Below are positions 1 to 10,484 of a stretch of 64,000 nt of DNA, in pieces (within the stretch, counting starts at the first letter, position 1; each line of letters starts with the position of its first letter). The stretch covers positions 62,001-126,000 of the forward strand of contig NZ_JACCHQ010000011.1 of NCBI RefSeq assembly GCF_016031655.1, in the 5' to 3' direction. The notes under the pieces are model-generated. The model was not told the origin of the DNA and searched no databases. It saw nothing but the letters and a program-made list of their open reading frames with translations. This stretch comes from Bradyrhizobium glycinis (GTDB lineage Bacteria > Pseudomonadota > Alphaproteobacteria > Rhizobiales > Xanthobacteraceae). The translations under genes were made by a program, and so were the position numbers.

Positions 1-569
1 GGCGTCGTGTCCTTGGGATCTTGGCCCGGCGGGACTGCGGTGCCATCCGGCCGCAGGCGCCATTCCTCGATAAATAGGACCACGTCGCGATCGACGGGAG
101 CGCGACTGGGCTCGGCCACGATGATCGGAAGCGCGCGTGCGGGCTGCTTCAGGCCGCCTTCGAAGAGGCGGAAGTCGGCCAGCAATGTCCCTGCGTTAGG
201 TGCTGAAATAATTGATGTTTCCGTCGTATCCGGTGCTGCCGGGGTGCGGCCGCGGAGCGGGTCGGCCGCCATCGGCGCGTGAAGGCCGTACCAGACTGGC
301 GCAAGCGGCACAGGCAGGTTGTTGCTGAAGACCACCTGGCAGCGGTCGAAGCGCTTGAGACGCACGTCCCCGATATGGCTTACGGCGGCCAGCTCCCAGA
401 TCGGTGTAGCCGACTGACCCGGTCTCAGGGACAGCGTTGCCGACCTCGCCTGAAGCGCGAGCTGGGCCGTCACGGAGGGGCCTGCGCCGCCAGCGATCAG
501 CCCGGCTGCCGAGGCCCCCAAGCCGGCCAAAACCTCGCGCCGATGTAGAGCATGGATCCGCATTGTCAT
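1..569 (-). CDS. multicopper oxidase-like exported protein, N-terminal part (runs off the window)
   Basis: The minus strand is open from an ATG at 569 (alternative ATG at 563) to the window edge, giving 189 codons with no stop. The N-terminus has a twin-arginine-type signal (HRREVLAGLGASAAGL), so Tat export is likely. The rest fits a first cupredoxin domain of a multicopper oxidase, up to the segment VDRDVVLFIEEWRL that normally follows it. Where copper enzymes have HWHG and a later HPH, this protein reads VWYGLH and ADFR, so the type 2/3 copper histidines are absent from the visible domain. It may be a copper-free SufI/FtsP-like protein. No convincing ribosome site was seen. The family call is fair; the function is open. 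Confidence 0.7.
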   Translation of the reverse strand, partial: MTMRIHALHRREVLAGLGASAAGLIAGGAGPSVTAQLALQARSATLSLRPGQSATPIWELAAVSHIGDVRLKRFDRCQVVFSNNLPVPLAPVWYGLHAPMAADPLRGRTPAAPDTTETSIISAPNAGTLLADFRLFEGGLKQPARALPIIVAEPSRAPVDRDVVLFIEEWRLRPDGTAVPPGQDPKDTT

Positions 570-723
570 GGCACGATCCGGACCACGCCGGGCTGGATAA
601 GTCCAGCCGCAGTGCCTACTTGAAGCCTGCCTCCATCAGGCCATTTTTTTGCTGCGAACAGTCAGGCACATGCTATAAGCCCGGCCGCCCGCGGCATCGC
701 GGCCGGTCTTGATGCAAATTCAC

Positions 724-808
724 GCGGGCGTGGCGGAACTGGTAGACGCGCTGGATTTAGGTTCCAGTGACGAAAGTTGTGGGGGTTCGAGTCCCTCCGC
801 CCGCACCA
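724..808 (+). tRNA. tRNA-Leu(TAG)
   Basis: The 85-nt cloverleaf has a perfect 7-bp acceptor stem (gcgggcg with cgcccgc), discriminator A and an encoded CCA at 806-808. The anticodon loop TTTAGGT sits on a 5-bp stem and gives anticodon TAG. The long variable arm is of class II (leucine) type. A TATAAG at 674-679 may be its -10 box, but no good -35 was found. Confidence 0.97.
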
Positions 809-982
809 AGCGCTTATCGCGTTTGCACGGATTACGAGGCCTGCTTCCGCGCGGATGATCGTCCGCAGGAAGCGGGTCCGATGAACCACCGGCGTGGAGG
901 CGTTTGCCTCGCGCCGGATCGATTAACGACAGCGTCCCGACGCGCGACGTGCCGGGGCCGAACGAAAAGAAGATTGGACGCC

Positions 983-2344
983 ATGCAGGTCACAGAAACC
1001 CTCTCGGAAGGTTTGAAGCACGAGTTCAAGATCAGCGTTCCCGCGTCTGATCTCGACGCCAAGGCCGGCGCCAAGCTCGTCGACCTCAAGGACAAGGTCC
1101 GCATCAATGGCTTCCGTCCGGGCAAGGTGCCGGTCTCGCACCTGAAGAAGGTCTATGGCCGCTCGGTCATGGCCGAGACCATCGACCAGACCATCCGCGA
1201 CACCAACACGCAGCTGTTCTCCGAGCGCGGCTTCCGTCTCGCGACCGAGCCGAAAATCACCATGCCGACGGAGCAGAAGGACGTCGAGGAGCTGCTCAGC
1301 GGCAAGACGGATCTGACCTACACGGTTGCCATCGAGGTGGTGCCGGCGATCGCGCTCGCCGACTTCAAGAGCTTCCAGGTCGAGAAGCCCGTTGCCGAGG
1401 TCACCGACGCAGACGTCGACGAGGCGATCAAGCGCATCGCCGATTCCAACCGCACCTATGCCGCCAAGGGCGAGGGCGCCAAGGCGGAGCAGGGCGACCG
1501 CGTTACCATCAACTTCAAGGGCACCATCAACGGCGAAGTCTTCGAGGGCGGCACCGGCGAGGGTATCCAGGTGGCGATCGGCTCCAACACCTTCATCCCG
1601 GGCTTCGAGGAGCAGCTGATCGGGATCGGTGCGGGTGAGACGCGCACGCTGAAAGTGTCGTTCCCGAAGAACTACATGAACGACAAGCTCGCCGGTCAGC
1701 CGGCGGAGTTTGAGACCACCGCGACGCTGATCGAGGCGCCGCAGGACCTTGCGATCGACGACGAGTTCGCCAAGTCGCTCGGCCTGGAATCGCTGGAAAA
1801 GCTGAAGGAGGCCGCACGCGAGCGGCTGACCGCCGAGTTCGCCACCGCAACGCGCCAGCGCGTCAAGCGCGCGCTGCTCGACCGCCTCGACGAGGCGCAT
1901 CGCTTCGAGGCGCCGCCCTCGCTGGTGGACGAGGAGTTCAGCCTGATGTGGAACTCGGTCAAGGCCGAGATGGACTCCGCCGGCAAGACCTTTGCCGACG
2001 AGGACACCACCGAGGAGAAGGCGAAGGAGGAGTATCGCAAGATCGCCGATCGTCGCGTACGGCTCGGCCTGGTGCTCTCCGAGATCGGCGAGAAGAACAA
2101 GATCACCGTGACCGACGACGAGGTCGGCCGCGCCGTGATCGAGCGCGCGCGCTCGATGCCCGGCCGCGAAAAGGAGGTCTGGGACTTTTACCGCAACAAC
2201 GCCCAGGCGCTGGCCCAGCTTCGTGCGCCGATCTACGAGGACAAGGTGGTCGACTTCATCCTCGAGCTCGCCCACGTGACCGAGAAGAAGGTCTCGCGCG
2301 AGGACCTCTACAAGGACGAGGACGCGGAAAAGACCGCAGCCTGA
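983..2344 (+). CDS. tig: trigger factor, ribosome-associated chaperone and prolyl isomerase
   Basis: The product is 453 residues, the usual length for trigger factor. It binds at the ribosomal exit tunnel and shields nascent chains in the cytoplasm. The ribosome-binding loop is visible near residues 43-51 as NGFRPGKVP. An FKBP-type isomerase domain follows (around GDRVTINFKGTINGEVFEGG), then the helical C-terminal chaperone domain with an acidic/lysine tail. The frame is open upstream into the tRNA-Leu gene, so the ATG at 983, where homology begins, was chosen. It heads the tig-clpP-clpX-lon block, a common arrangement that groups nascent-chain folding with proteolysis. A hairpin terminator follows at 2382-2420. 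Confidence 0.97.
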   Translation: MQVTETLSEGLKHEFKISVPASDLDAKAGAKLVDLKDKVRINGFRPGKVPVSHLKKVYGRSVMAETIDQTIRDTNTQLFSERGFRLATEPKITMPTEQKDVEELLSGKTDLTYTVAIEVVPAIALADFKSFQVEKPVAEVTDADVDEAIKRIADSNRTYAAKGEGAKAEQGDRVTINFKGTINGEVFEGGTGEGIQVAIGSNTFIPGFEEQLIGIGAGETRTLKVSFPKNYMNDKLAGQPAEFETTATLIEAPQDLAIDDEFAKSLGLESLEKLKEAARERLTAEFATATRQRVKRALLDRLDEAHRFEAPPSLVDEEFSLMWNSVKAEMDSAGKTFADEDTTEEKAKEEYRKIADRRVRLGLVLSEIGEKNKITVTDDEVGRAVIERARSMPGREKEVWDFYRNNAQALAQLRAPIYEDKVVDFILELAHVTEKKVSREDLYKDEDAEKTAA

Positions 2345-2381
2345 ACGATTTGGGGCAGCCATCTATTAATGATGATCGACG

Positions 2382-2420
2382 AAGAGGCCCAGCTAGCCAG
2401 GTGGCCGGCTGGGCCTCTTT
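2382..2420 (+). terminator. tig terminator hairpin
   Basis: A perfect 12-bp stem (aagaggcccagc with gctgggcctctt) closes a 14-nt loop 37 bases after the tig stop codon and ends in a short T run. It separates tig from clpP, which seems to have its own promoter. Confidence 0.75.
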
Positions 2421-2472
2421 GTGCGAATCAGCTTCAACTGCCCCTACGGATTAAGCCTTAATGCGCTGCGCA

Positions 2473-2498
2473 CTTGTCAGAAGCGAAATGGGCTATAT
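2473..2498 (+). promoter_or_regulatory. candidate heat-shock (RpoH) promoter of clpP
   Basis: CTTGTC at 2473-2478 and CTATAT at 2493-2498 are separated by 14 nt. This resembles the alphaproteobacterial RpoH pattern (CTTG-rich -35, C-T-A-T -10). It lies downstream of the tig terminator and 128 nt before the clpP ATG. The match is by eye only. Confidence 0.5.
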
Positions 2499-2625
2499 CT
2501 GTCGCTACGCCTTCTACTTCGTACCCAAGTTCCTGCATCACGGGACGTCCATTCGCCTCTCGGCCAGTCCAGCCAAACTGGCAAACCTGCCCGGCGATGT
2601 CCGTCTCCGAAACCCTAGGTGACTC

Positions 2626-3261
2626 ATGCGCGATCCGGTTGAAACCTACATGAACCTCGTGCCCATGGTGGTCGAGCAGACCAACCGTGGCGAGCGCGCC
2701 TACGACATTTTCTCGCGCCTCTTGAAGGAGCGCATCATCTTCGTGACCGGCCCGGTCGAGGACGGCATGTCGACGCTGATCGTCGCGCAGCTCTTGTTCC
2801 TCGAGGCGGAAAATCCGAAGAAGGAAATCTCGATGTACATCAACTCGCCGGGCGGCGTGGTGACGTCGGGCCTTGCGATCTACGATACCATGCAGTTCAT
2901 TCGCCCGCCGGTCTCGACCCTGTGCACCGGTCAGGCGGCTTCGATGGGCTCGCTGCTGCTCGCCGCCGGCGAGAAGGACATGCGCTTCTCGCTGCCGAAC
3001 GCGCGCATCATGGTGCACCAGCCCTCCGGCGGCTTCCAGGGCCAGGCCACCGACATCATGCTGCACGCCCAGGAAATCCTGAACCTGAAGAAGCGGCTCA
3101 ACGAGATCTACGTCAAGCACACCGGCCAGACCTACAAGTCGATCGAGGACGCGTTGGAACGCGACAAGTTCCTGACCGCGAACGACGCCAAGGAGTTCGG
3201 CCTGGTCGACAAGGTGATCGACAAGCGCGCCGAGGAGCCGGCGCCGGCGAAAGCCCCGTAG
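2626..3261 (+). CDS. clpP: ATP-dependent Clp protease proteolytic subunit
   Basis: The product is 211 residues, normal for ClpP. It forms the tetradecameric serine protease barrel that degrades substrates unfolded by ClpX or ClpA. The catalytic triad is complete: Ser106 in TGQAASMGS, His131 in MVHQPSGG and Asp180 in LERDKFL. The start at 2626 gives the usual short N-terminal propeptide region and follows a promoter-like stretch. clpX lies downstream, but a 450-base gap with a strong hairpin suggests that it is transcribed separately. Confidence 0.97.
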   Translation: MRDPVETYMNLVPMVVEQTNRGERAYDIFSRLLKERIIFVTGPVEDGMSTLIVAQLLFLEAENPKKEISMYINSPGGVVTSGLAIYDTMQFIRPPVSTLCTGQAASMGSLLLAAGEKDMRFSLPNARIMVHQPSGGFQGQATDIMLHAQEILNLKKRLNEIYVKHTGQTYKSIEDALERDKFLTANDAKEFGLVDKVIDKRAEEPAPAKAP

Positions 3262-3341
3262 CACTACTGGGGCTCACGACAATCCCTCGGTTTGCCGTGG
3301 ATCCGTCAGGGCGGCGTTCACGTTAGGTGCGCGTGCGCGCG

Positions 3342-3362
3342 GCGCAAAACGCGGTTTTGCGC
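3342..3362. other. perfect 9-bp hairpin in the clpP-clpX gap
   Basis: gcgcaaaac and gttttgcgc form a perfect 9-bp inverted repeat around a 3-nt loop, 80 bases after the clpP stop. There is no T run, so it is a weak intrinsic-terminator candidate. It could also be an operator or an mRNA-stabilising hairpin. The rest of 3262-3711 shows no gene I can support; it presumably holds the clpX promoter. Confidence 0.6.
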
Positions 3363-3711
3363 TCTGCGACAAGCAGAAAGTTCCGCTTTCGTGCTTGTTT
3401 TTCGTGGTAATCCAGCAACGCCGGGGTGTTTTCGATCACTTCGCCCGTGCCAAGACCGGAAATCACGGTATTGTCACGGGTAGCCGGCGACCCCCGATTA
3501 GCGAATTCTTGATAGTCGGGTGACAGCATGGTTGGCTACGATTGATCGGCTATGATCGCGGGAGAATCGAACGACCGTGATTCGCACGGGATGTAGTAAA
3601 GCGTAGGGTCTTTTTTGGTACGGAATTTGCTCTACTTAAGCTTCATGCCGACTGTCGTGTCGGAATGGAGCGATCGAGCGGAACGGGATCGAACCGCGGA
3701 CGGAGACATGA

Positions 3712-4983
3712 ATGAGTAAGGTCGGCACGAGCGACTCCAAGAACACGCTATATTGCTCGTTCTGCGGCAAGAGCCAGCACGAAGTCCGCAAACTGATCGC
3801 GGGTCCCACGGTCTTCATCTGCGACGAGTGCGTCGAGCTCTGCATGGACATCATCCGCGAGGAGAACAAGTCCTCGCTGGTCAAGTCGCGCGACGGTATT
3901 CCGACGCCGAAGGAAATCTGCAAGGTGCTGGACGATTACGTGATCGGTCAGAGCCATGCGAAGAAAGTCCTCTCCGTCGCGGTGCACAATCACTACAAGC
4001 GCCTCAACCATCAGACCAAGCACAACGACGTCGAGCTCGCGAAGTCGAACATCCTGCTGATCGGTCCGACCGGCTCGGGCAAGACGCTGCTCGCGCAGAC
4101 GCTCGCCCGCATCCTGGACGTGCCGTTCACGATGGCCGATGCGACCACGCTGACCGAAGCCGGCTATGTCGGTGAGGACGTCGAGAACATCATCCTGAAG
4201 CTGCTCCAGGCCGCCGACTACAACGTCGAGCGCGCCCAGCGCGGCATCGTCTACATCGACGAAATCGACAAGATCAGCCGCAAGTCCGACAACCCCTCGA
4301 TCACGCGTGATGTGTCGGGTGAGGGCGTGCAGCAGGCGTTGCTCAAGATCATGGAAGGCACGGTGGCTTCGGTCCCGCCGCAGGGCGGCCGCAAGCATCC
4401 GCAGCAGGAGTTCCTGCAGGTGGATACCACCAACATCCTGTTCATCTGCGGCGGCGCCTTCGCCGGCCTCGAGAAGATCATCTCGGCGCGCGGTCGGTCG
4501 ACCTCGATCGGATTCGGCGCCCAGGTGCTCGCGCCGGAGGATCGCCGGACCGGCGAGATCTTCCGTCACGTCGAGCCTGAGGACCTCCTGAAGTACGGCC
4601 TCATCCCCGAGTTCGTCGGTCGTCTGCCCGTCGTGGCGACGCTCGAGGACCTCGATGAGACCTCGCTGAAGAAGATCCTGACCGAGCCGAAGAACGCGCT
4701 GGTGAAACAGTACCAGCGGCTGTTCGAGATGGAGAACATCGAGCTGACCTTTGCTGACGAGGCGCTTGGCGCGGTCGCCCGCAAGGCGATCGAGCGCAAG
4801 ACCGGCGCGCGAGGCCTGCGTTCGATCCTCGAGGCGATCCTGCTCGAGACCATGTTCGATCTGCCGGGCCTGGAAGGTGTGGAAGAAGTTGTGATTTCCC
4901 GCGAAGTCGTGGAAGGCACGGCGCGTCCGCTCTACATCTATGCCGATCGATCCGATCGCGCCGTCGAGAACGCCAGCGCCTGA
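3712..4983 (+). CDS. clpX: ClpX unfoldase subunit of ClpXP
   Basis: The product is 423 residues. It is the hexameric AAA+ unfoldase that recognises substrates and feeds ClpP. The N-terminal zinc-binding domain has four cysteines at 15, 18, 37 and 40 (CSFCGK and CDEC). The Walker A motif GPTGSGKT is at 120-127 and the Walker B motif VYIDEIDK is at about 182-189. The C-terminal small AAA domain includes ERKTGARGLRSILE. The ATG at 3712 follows GGAG at a short distance; an overlapping ATG four bases earlier hits a stop after two further codons. An 8-bp hairpin overlaps the stop codon. Confidence 0.97.
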   Translation: MSKVGTSDSKNTLYCSFCGKSQHEVRKLIAGPTVFICDECVELCMDIIREENKSSLVKSRDGIPTPKEICKVLDDYVIGQSHAKKVLSVAVHNHYKRLNHQTKHNDVELAKSNILLIGPTGSGKTLLAQTLARILDVPFTMADATTLTEAGYVGEDVENIILKLLQAADYNVERAQRGIVYIDEIDKISRKSDNPSITRDVSGEGVQQALLKIMEGTVASVPPQGGRKHPQQEFLQVDTTNILFICGGAFAGLEKIISARGRSTSIGFGAQVLAPEDRRTGEIFRHVEPEDLLKYGLIPEFVGRLPVVATLEDLDETSLKKILTEPKNALVKQYQRLFEMENIELTFADEALGAVARKAIERKTGARGLRSILEAILLETMFDLPGLEGVEEVVISREVVEGTARPLYIYADRSDRAVENASA

Positions 4984-4997
4984 TCTGACGGCGCTGG
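4973..4997 (+). terminator. hairpin across the clpX stop codon
   Basis: ccagcgcc (4973-4980) and ggcgctgg (4990-4997) form a perfect 8-bp stem around a loop that contains the clpX stop codon. No T run follows, so it may slow exonucleases rather than end transcription. Confidence 0.45.
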
Positions 4998-5060
4998 AAC
5001 GCTCCAATCGTCTCCTCAAACTGGGCTGTGGAACTGGTATTTCCGCAGCCGATGTTGCGT

Positions 5061-5081
5061 CGCTTACTGCGCGCGTAAGCG
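5061..5081 (+). other. 7-bp hairpin in the clpX-lon gap
   Basis: cgcttac and gtaagcg pair perfectly around a 7-nt loop, upstream of the candidate lon promoter. Its role is unknown. The rest of 4984-5305 holds the lon leader and no further gene that I can support. Confidence 0.4.
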
Positions 5082-5106
5082 CCTGATGGCGCGCGTCTTT
5101 CGATGA

Positions 5107-5138
5107 CTTGACACCCCCCGGGTCGATAGCCACCTAAT
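5107..5138 (+). promoter_or_regulatory. possible lon promoter
   Basis: CTTGACA at 5107-5113 is a good -35 for either RpoH or RpoD. The best -10 candidates, CACCTA or CCTAAT at 5131-5138, are weak or widely spaced. lon is a heat-shock gene in many bacteria, but here the sequence only hints at that. Confidence 0.3.
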
Positions 5139-5305
5139 GTCGGCGGCGAGCGAAAATTCTCTTCAAGATTCGCCTCAGTTCCGTTCCGGCGAGCCGGTCC
5201 AACTTGTAGAGGACCGACCGGTTCTGCGGATCACCTCGGCACCTTGTGGCGGTTGCGCATGATCGGCGGGCTGCGTGCAAGGGGGCAAAGCAAAAGGAAA
5301 AGGCC

Positions 5306-7729
<2,424 letters not shown>

Positions 7730-7746
7730 GGTTCAACGCAAATGAT

Positions 7747-7773
7747 AAAACGGCGCCTTCGGGCGCCGTTTTT
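7747..7773 (+). terminator. lon intrinsic terminator
   Basis: aaaacggcgcc and ggcgccgtttt form an 11-bp stem with a TTCG tetraloop, followed by a T-rich tail. This is the clearest rho-independent terminator in the window. Confidence 0.92.
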
Positions 7774-7788
7774 GTTTTGGAGCTGGTG

Positions 7789-8193
7789 ATGCGGATCGAC
7801 GGACAATGCCATTGCGGGAAGATCACCTATGAGGCCGAGGTCGATCCGGAGGCGGTGTCGGTCTGCCACTGCACGGATTGCCAGACCCTGACCGGCTCGC
7901 CGTTCCGGGTGACCGCGGTCTGTTCGGGCGCAGACGTCCGCCTGACGCGCGGCGCGCCCAAGATCTACGGCAAGCGCGGCGACAACGGCCGGATGCGCTT
8001 TCAGCATTTTTGCGGCGACTGCGGTTCCCCGCTGTTCACCAGCGGCGAGGGCGATCAGGCCGACGATTGGGGCATTCGTTGGGGCTCGATCCGCCAGCGT
8101 AGTCAGCTGCGGCCCGTTCGGCAGATCTGGTGCCAGTCGGCGGCGGTGTGGATCGACGCCGTGCCGCTGCTGCCGGGGCGGCCGCAGGATTGA
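7789..8193 (+). CDS. GFA/CENP-V family zinc protein
   Basis: The product is 134 residues. It has the zinc-cysteine pattern of the glutathione-dependent formaldehyde-activating (GFA/CENP-V) fold: CHCGK near the N-terminus, CHCTDCQ at about 30-36 and CGDCGSPL at about 83-90. It ends in the usual IW..SAAVWI segment. Most members have no proven substrate, so formaldehyde activation should not be assumed. The ATG at 7789 has GGAG six bases upstream; a TTG 12 bases earlier is less likely. The gene stands alone between the lon terminator and tRNA-Val. Confidence 0.88.
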   Translation: MRIDGQCHCGKITYEAEVDPEAVSVCHCTDCQTLTGSPFRVTAVCSGADVRLTRGAPKIYGKRGDNGRMRFQHFCGDCGSPLFTSGEGDQADDWGIRWGSIRQRSQLRPVRQIWCQSAAVWIDAVPLLPGRPQD

Positions 8194-8240
8194 GGTCGGG
8201 CTTGCCCAGCGAGGGCGGGTAGGGATAAAGAGGCGGCACG

Positions 8241-8317
8241 GGGCGGTTAGCTCAGCTGGTTAGAGCATCTCGTTTACACCGAGAGGGTCCGCGGTTCGAA
8301 TCCGTGACCGCCCACCA
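8241..8317 (+). tRNA. tRNA-Val(TAC)
   Basis: The 77-nt cloverleaf has a perfect acceptor stem (gggcggt with accgccc), discriminator A and an encoded CCA at 8315-8317. The anticodon loop TTTACAC gives TAC. Its last bases are copied in tandem just downstream. Confidence 0.97.
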
Positions 8318-8346
8318 TTCCTAAAAGACCCACCATTCCTAAAAGA
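8311..8346 (+). repeat. tandem 18-bp duplication of the tRNA-Val 3' end
   Basis: The 18 bases at 8311-8328, which begin with the tRNA 3' end CCCACCA, are repeated exactly at 8329-8346. Duplicated tRNA 3' ends are the usual mark of integrase attachment sites, but no integrase gene is near. Replication slippage or a scar left by an excised element are both possible. Confidence 0.85.
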
Positions 8347-8483
8347 CATGTCGGCTTGGCGATCTACTCGCCCGCTGGATTGCGGCAGAGCTGAACGCTG
8401 GTGGCAATGCGCGCAGATGGGACTCGCTGCGCGCACCTGCCGCGCTCGTCCGATCTCCACCCCTCAAGCCCTGCGTTGTACGG

Positions 8484-9098
8484 TCACGTCAACGGCTTTG
8501 CCGTTTCCTTCACCGCCTGCGCTGTCGTTGCCATGCCGGCGGCATAGGCAGCTCCTGCGCCGAGGAGAAGCGAGCAGAAGCTTGCAAACATCACGTATGA
8601 GAAGTGTTTGCGGGCCTCGTCGAGCTGGGCCGGCGTCGCCGGCCGAGCCGTCGCACCGACCGTGTCTCGACCCGTATTGTTCGTCCAATAGGCGATACGG
8701 GCGCTCGCTGTATATGACGGGCCTACAAGGTTGCTGGCGATGCTGGTCGCAGCCGCCGGCATCATCGCTGCCGCAGCCACCACGACGACGGTTGCGACCG
8801 CCCAGGCGGCAAGTGCGTGGCCGACGCGGCCGAGTCCGGACTGATCCGGCGAGTTGGCTGCCGCAACGGCACCGCCAACAAAGGCAGCAATGATTCCCGA
8901 CACCGCCCACCACACGAATGCGGCCCAGCTAGCGCCAGCGGGTGCCGTCGAGGCTGTGGGAATGTCGATTGCGAGCAGACCGATGCCGAGACCGAGCATG
9001 GTCAGCAAGATTTGGACGACCAACGATGCGAACATGCCAGCCAGTACGGCCGACCAGGTCCAGCCAAAGAAGGGGTTGGGTATTGCACGTGTCACCAT
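8484..9098 (-). CDS. four-helix membrane protein with stress-type promoter
   Basis: The product is 204 residues with about four membrane helices (roughly 12-40, 55-78, 88-112 and 175-198). The first helix contains WSAVLAGMFASLV followed by LGLGIGLL, a pattern I remember from rhizobial proteins with vague names such as YrzE-like or PhnA-like; the function is unknown. The ATG at 9098 has a strong site (GGAGGATCT), so the longer open frame to 9230 was not used. An exact EcfG-type promoter lies just upstream. A protein with a similar first helix is encoded at 22013-22903, and each gene has a tiny membrane peptide beside it. Confidence 0.8.
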   Translation of the reverse strand: MVTRAIPNPFFGWTWSAVLAGMFASLVVQILLTMLGLGIGLLAIDIPTASTAPAGASWAAFVWWAVSGIIAAFVGGAVAAANSPDQSGLGRVGHALAAWAVATVVVVAAAAMMPAAATSIASNLVGPSYTASARIAYWTNNTGRDTVGATARPATPAQLDEARKHFSYVMFASFCSLLLGAGAAYAAGMATTAQAVKETAKPLT

Positions 9099-9133
9099 GG
9101 CGAGATCCTCCACGAACTTCCATTTCCCGTTCC

Positions 9134-9158
9134 AACGCGCCCTTAAATCTTCCGTTCC
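9134..9158 (-). promoter_or_regulatory. EcfG (general stress sigma factor) promoter
   Basis: Read on the minus strand, GGAAC and CGTT are separated by 16 nt. This is the published consensus for EcfG/RpoE2 in rhizobia (GGAAC, 16-17 nt, CGTT). The -10 lies about 36 bases before the ATG at 9098, a normal distance. It implies induction under general stress through PhyR/NepR/EcfG. Confidence 0.75.
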
Positions 9159-9223
9159 TGGATCGGGAACTCCCGCGGGCTTCGTGGCTTGGTTTACGGC
9201 AAAGCTAAAAGAGGCCGGACACC

Positions 9224-9307
9224 ATGACACTTGGTCGAGGCGCCCTATTGTGGCTGCTAGGAATTCCGCTCCCGGTTATCCTGCTGCTTGCGCTGTTCTG
9301 GCGCTAG
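9224..9307 (+). CDS. 27-residue single-helix membrane peptide
   Basis: This short gene starts at ATG 9224 with GAGG about nine bases upstream and ends at TAG 9305-9307. After MTLGRG the product is almost wholly hydrophobic (WLLGIPLPVILLLALFW) and ends in arginine, so it is a single membrane helix. I recall near-identical tiny proteins in Bradyrhizobium annotated as hypothetical. It diverges from the membrane protein at 8484-9098. Its function is unknown and its expression is unproven. Confidence 0.65.
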   Translation: MTLGRGALLWLLGIPLPVILLLALFWR

Positions 9308-9398
9308 CTTGCGGATCGGAAGGAGGGAGGAGAAGGCGCGGCGCTCGATGGCGGGCCCAGCGCACAATTCGGTTTTGCGACAAGGACGGGCGCGTCGG

Positions 9399-10484
9399 TC
9401 ACCCAATCGGCAAATCCTGGCGCGCTACGTCGCCTCTGCGCTCGGTGGTGGGGTAGTCGCGTCGCGCCATTGCCGGCTGCCACCGGCCAAGCCAGGCGAG
9501 CGGATGGGCCAAAAAGCCGGTCAGCGGCTTGATGGTGGGTTTTTCGACCAGAACGTAGACCAGCCAGGCGACGGCAGCGAGGAATGCGGGAAGGACGAAC
9601 GCGCGGATCAGCATGTCGCCCGCCGAGTCACGGCCCACATGGGCCCAGTGCAGGATCATCATCCCGACGTCCTGATGAATCAAATAGAGCGGGTAGCTGA
9701 TGACGCCGATGAAGGCGAGGGCGCTCGACCAGCGTGGCAGCAGCTGGTCATACCGCGCGGCGAGATAGACGGCGGCCGTTCCGGACCAGAGCAGCAGCGA
9801 GCGGTACACCTCGAGCGGCACCGACGGTTGCTTGACGTTGAATGTCAGGTGATAGAGATCGACGGAGAACGCCACGAGGATTCCCGCCATCGCCTCCCTG
9901 GTGCGTCCCCTGACGAGGGCAGCCACGCTCATGCCCGCGATGAAAAACGGGAAGAAATCGTTGGAGGTGTAATAGTCCGTGCTGGTGGCCACCGTCCGGA
10001 AGATAGTCACGGCGCACAAGAGTGTCAGCAGACGTTGCTTGAGGCCCAACGCCATCATCAGGAAGCAGAAGAAGTAGAATTGAAACTCGATCTGCAGCGA
10101 CCAATAGGCCCCGTCGGGCAGATTGTAGTTCACCTGCAGGACGTTGAGCGTCGGAAGCGCGATCAGCGTGTAGACGTAGTGAACCCATTTCAACCCGCGG
10201 CCGGGCTCCACCAGCTCAGGCGCGACAATCTTGAACAGCGTCGTCAGGAAACCGCAGACGATCAACGCGGGAAGCAGACGGCCGAGCCGTTTCGCGTAGA
10301 AGTGCCAGGCCGTTTGCGACGTCTCGGCGCTGAATGCGATGCAGTAGCCGCTGATGATGAAGAACAGCAGGACGCCGAACGCGCCCCGGTTGAACGCCTG
10401 CACCGGGACGAAGTGATAGAGCAGTACCCAGATGATGGAAATGGCGCGCAGGCAATCGATGCCGACCGATCGTTCCGATTTCAA
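9399..10484 (-). CDS. acyltransferase-3 family membrane protein
   Basis: The product is 361 residues with about ten membrane helices. Family marks are the N-terminal GIDCLRAISIIWVLLYHF, with the histidine expected in the active site, and the arginine-rich RLGRLLPA segment after FFIISGY. Such proteins O-acylate sugars or lipids of the cell surface. A TTG at 10484 is the likely start: it has AGGAGA seven bases upstream and begins MKSERSVGID. The longer frame to 10571 lacks such support. A second family member lies at 11664-12698 and a methyltransferase lies between them, which suggests a small surface-modification cluster. Confidence 0.87.
   Translation of the reverse strand: MKSERSVGIDCLRAISIIWVLLYHFVPVQAFNRGAFGVLLFFIISGYCIAFSAETSQTAWHFYAKRLGRLLPALIVCGFLTTLFKIVAPELVEPGRGLKWVHYVYTLIALPTLNVLQVNYNLPDGAYWSLQIEFQFYFFCFLMMALGLKQRLLTLLCAVTIFRTVATSTDYYTSNDFFPFFIAGMSVAALVRGRTREAMAGILVAFSVDLYHLTFNVKQPSVPLEVYRSLLLWSGTAAVYLAARYDQLLPRWSSALAFIGVISYPLYLIHQDVGMMILHWAHVGRDSAGDMLIRAFVLPAFLAAVAWLVYVLVEKPTIKPLTGFLAHPLAWLGRWQPAMARRDYPTTERRGDVARQDLPIG

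Noticed and set aside
3676..3701. GGAAC in the clpX leader as an EcfG promoter
   Set aside because: The matching -10 reads CGGA, not CGTT, and it lies too close to the start codon.
8318..9398. Genomic island at tRNA-Val
   Set aside because: No integrase, phage or transfer gene follows. Only the short duplicated end is unusual.
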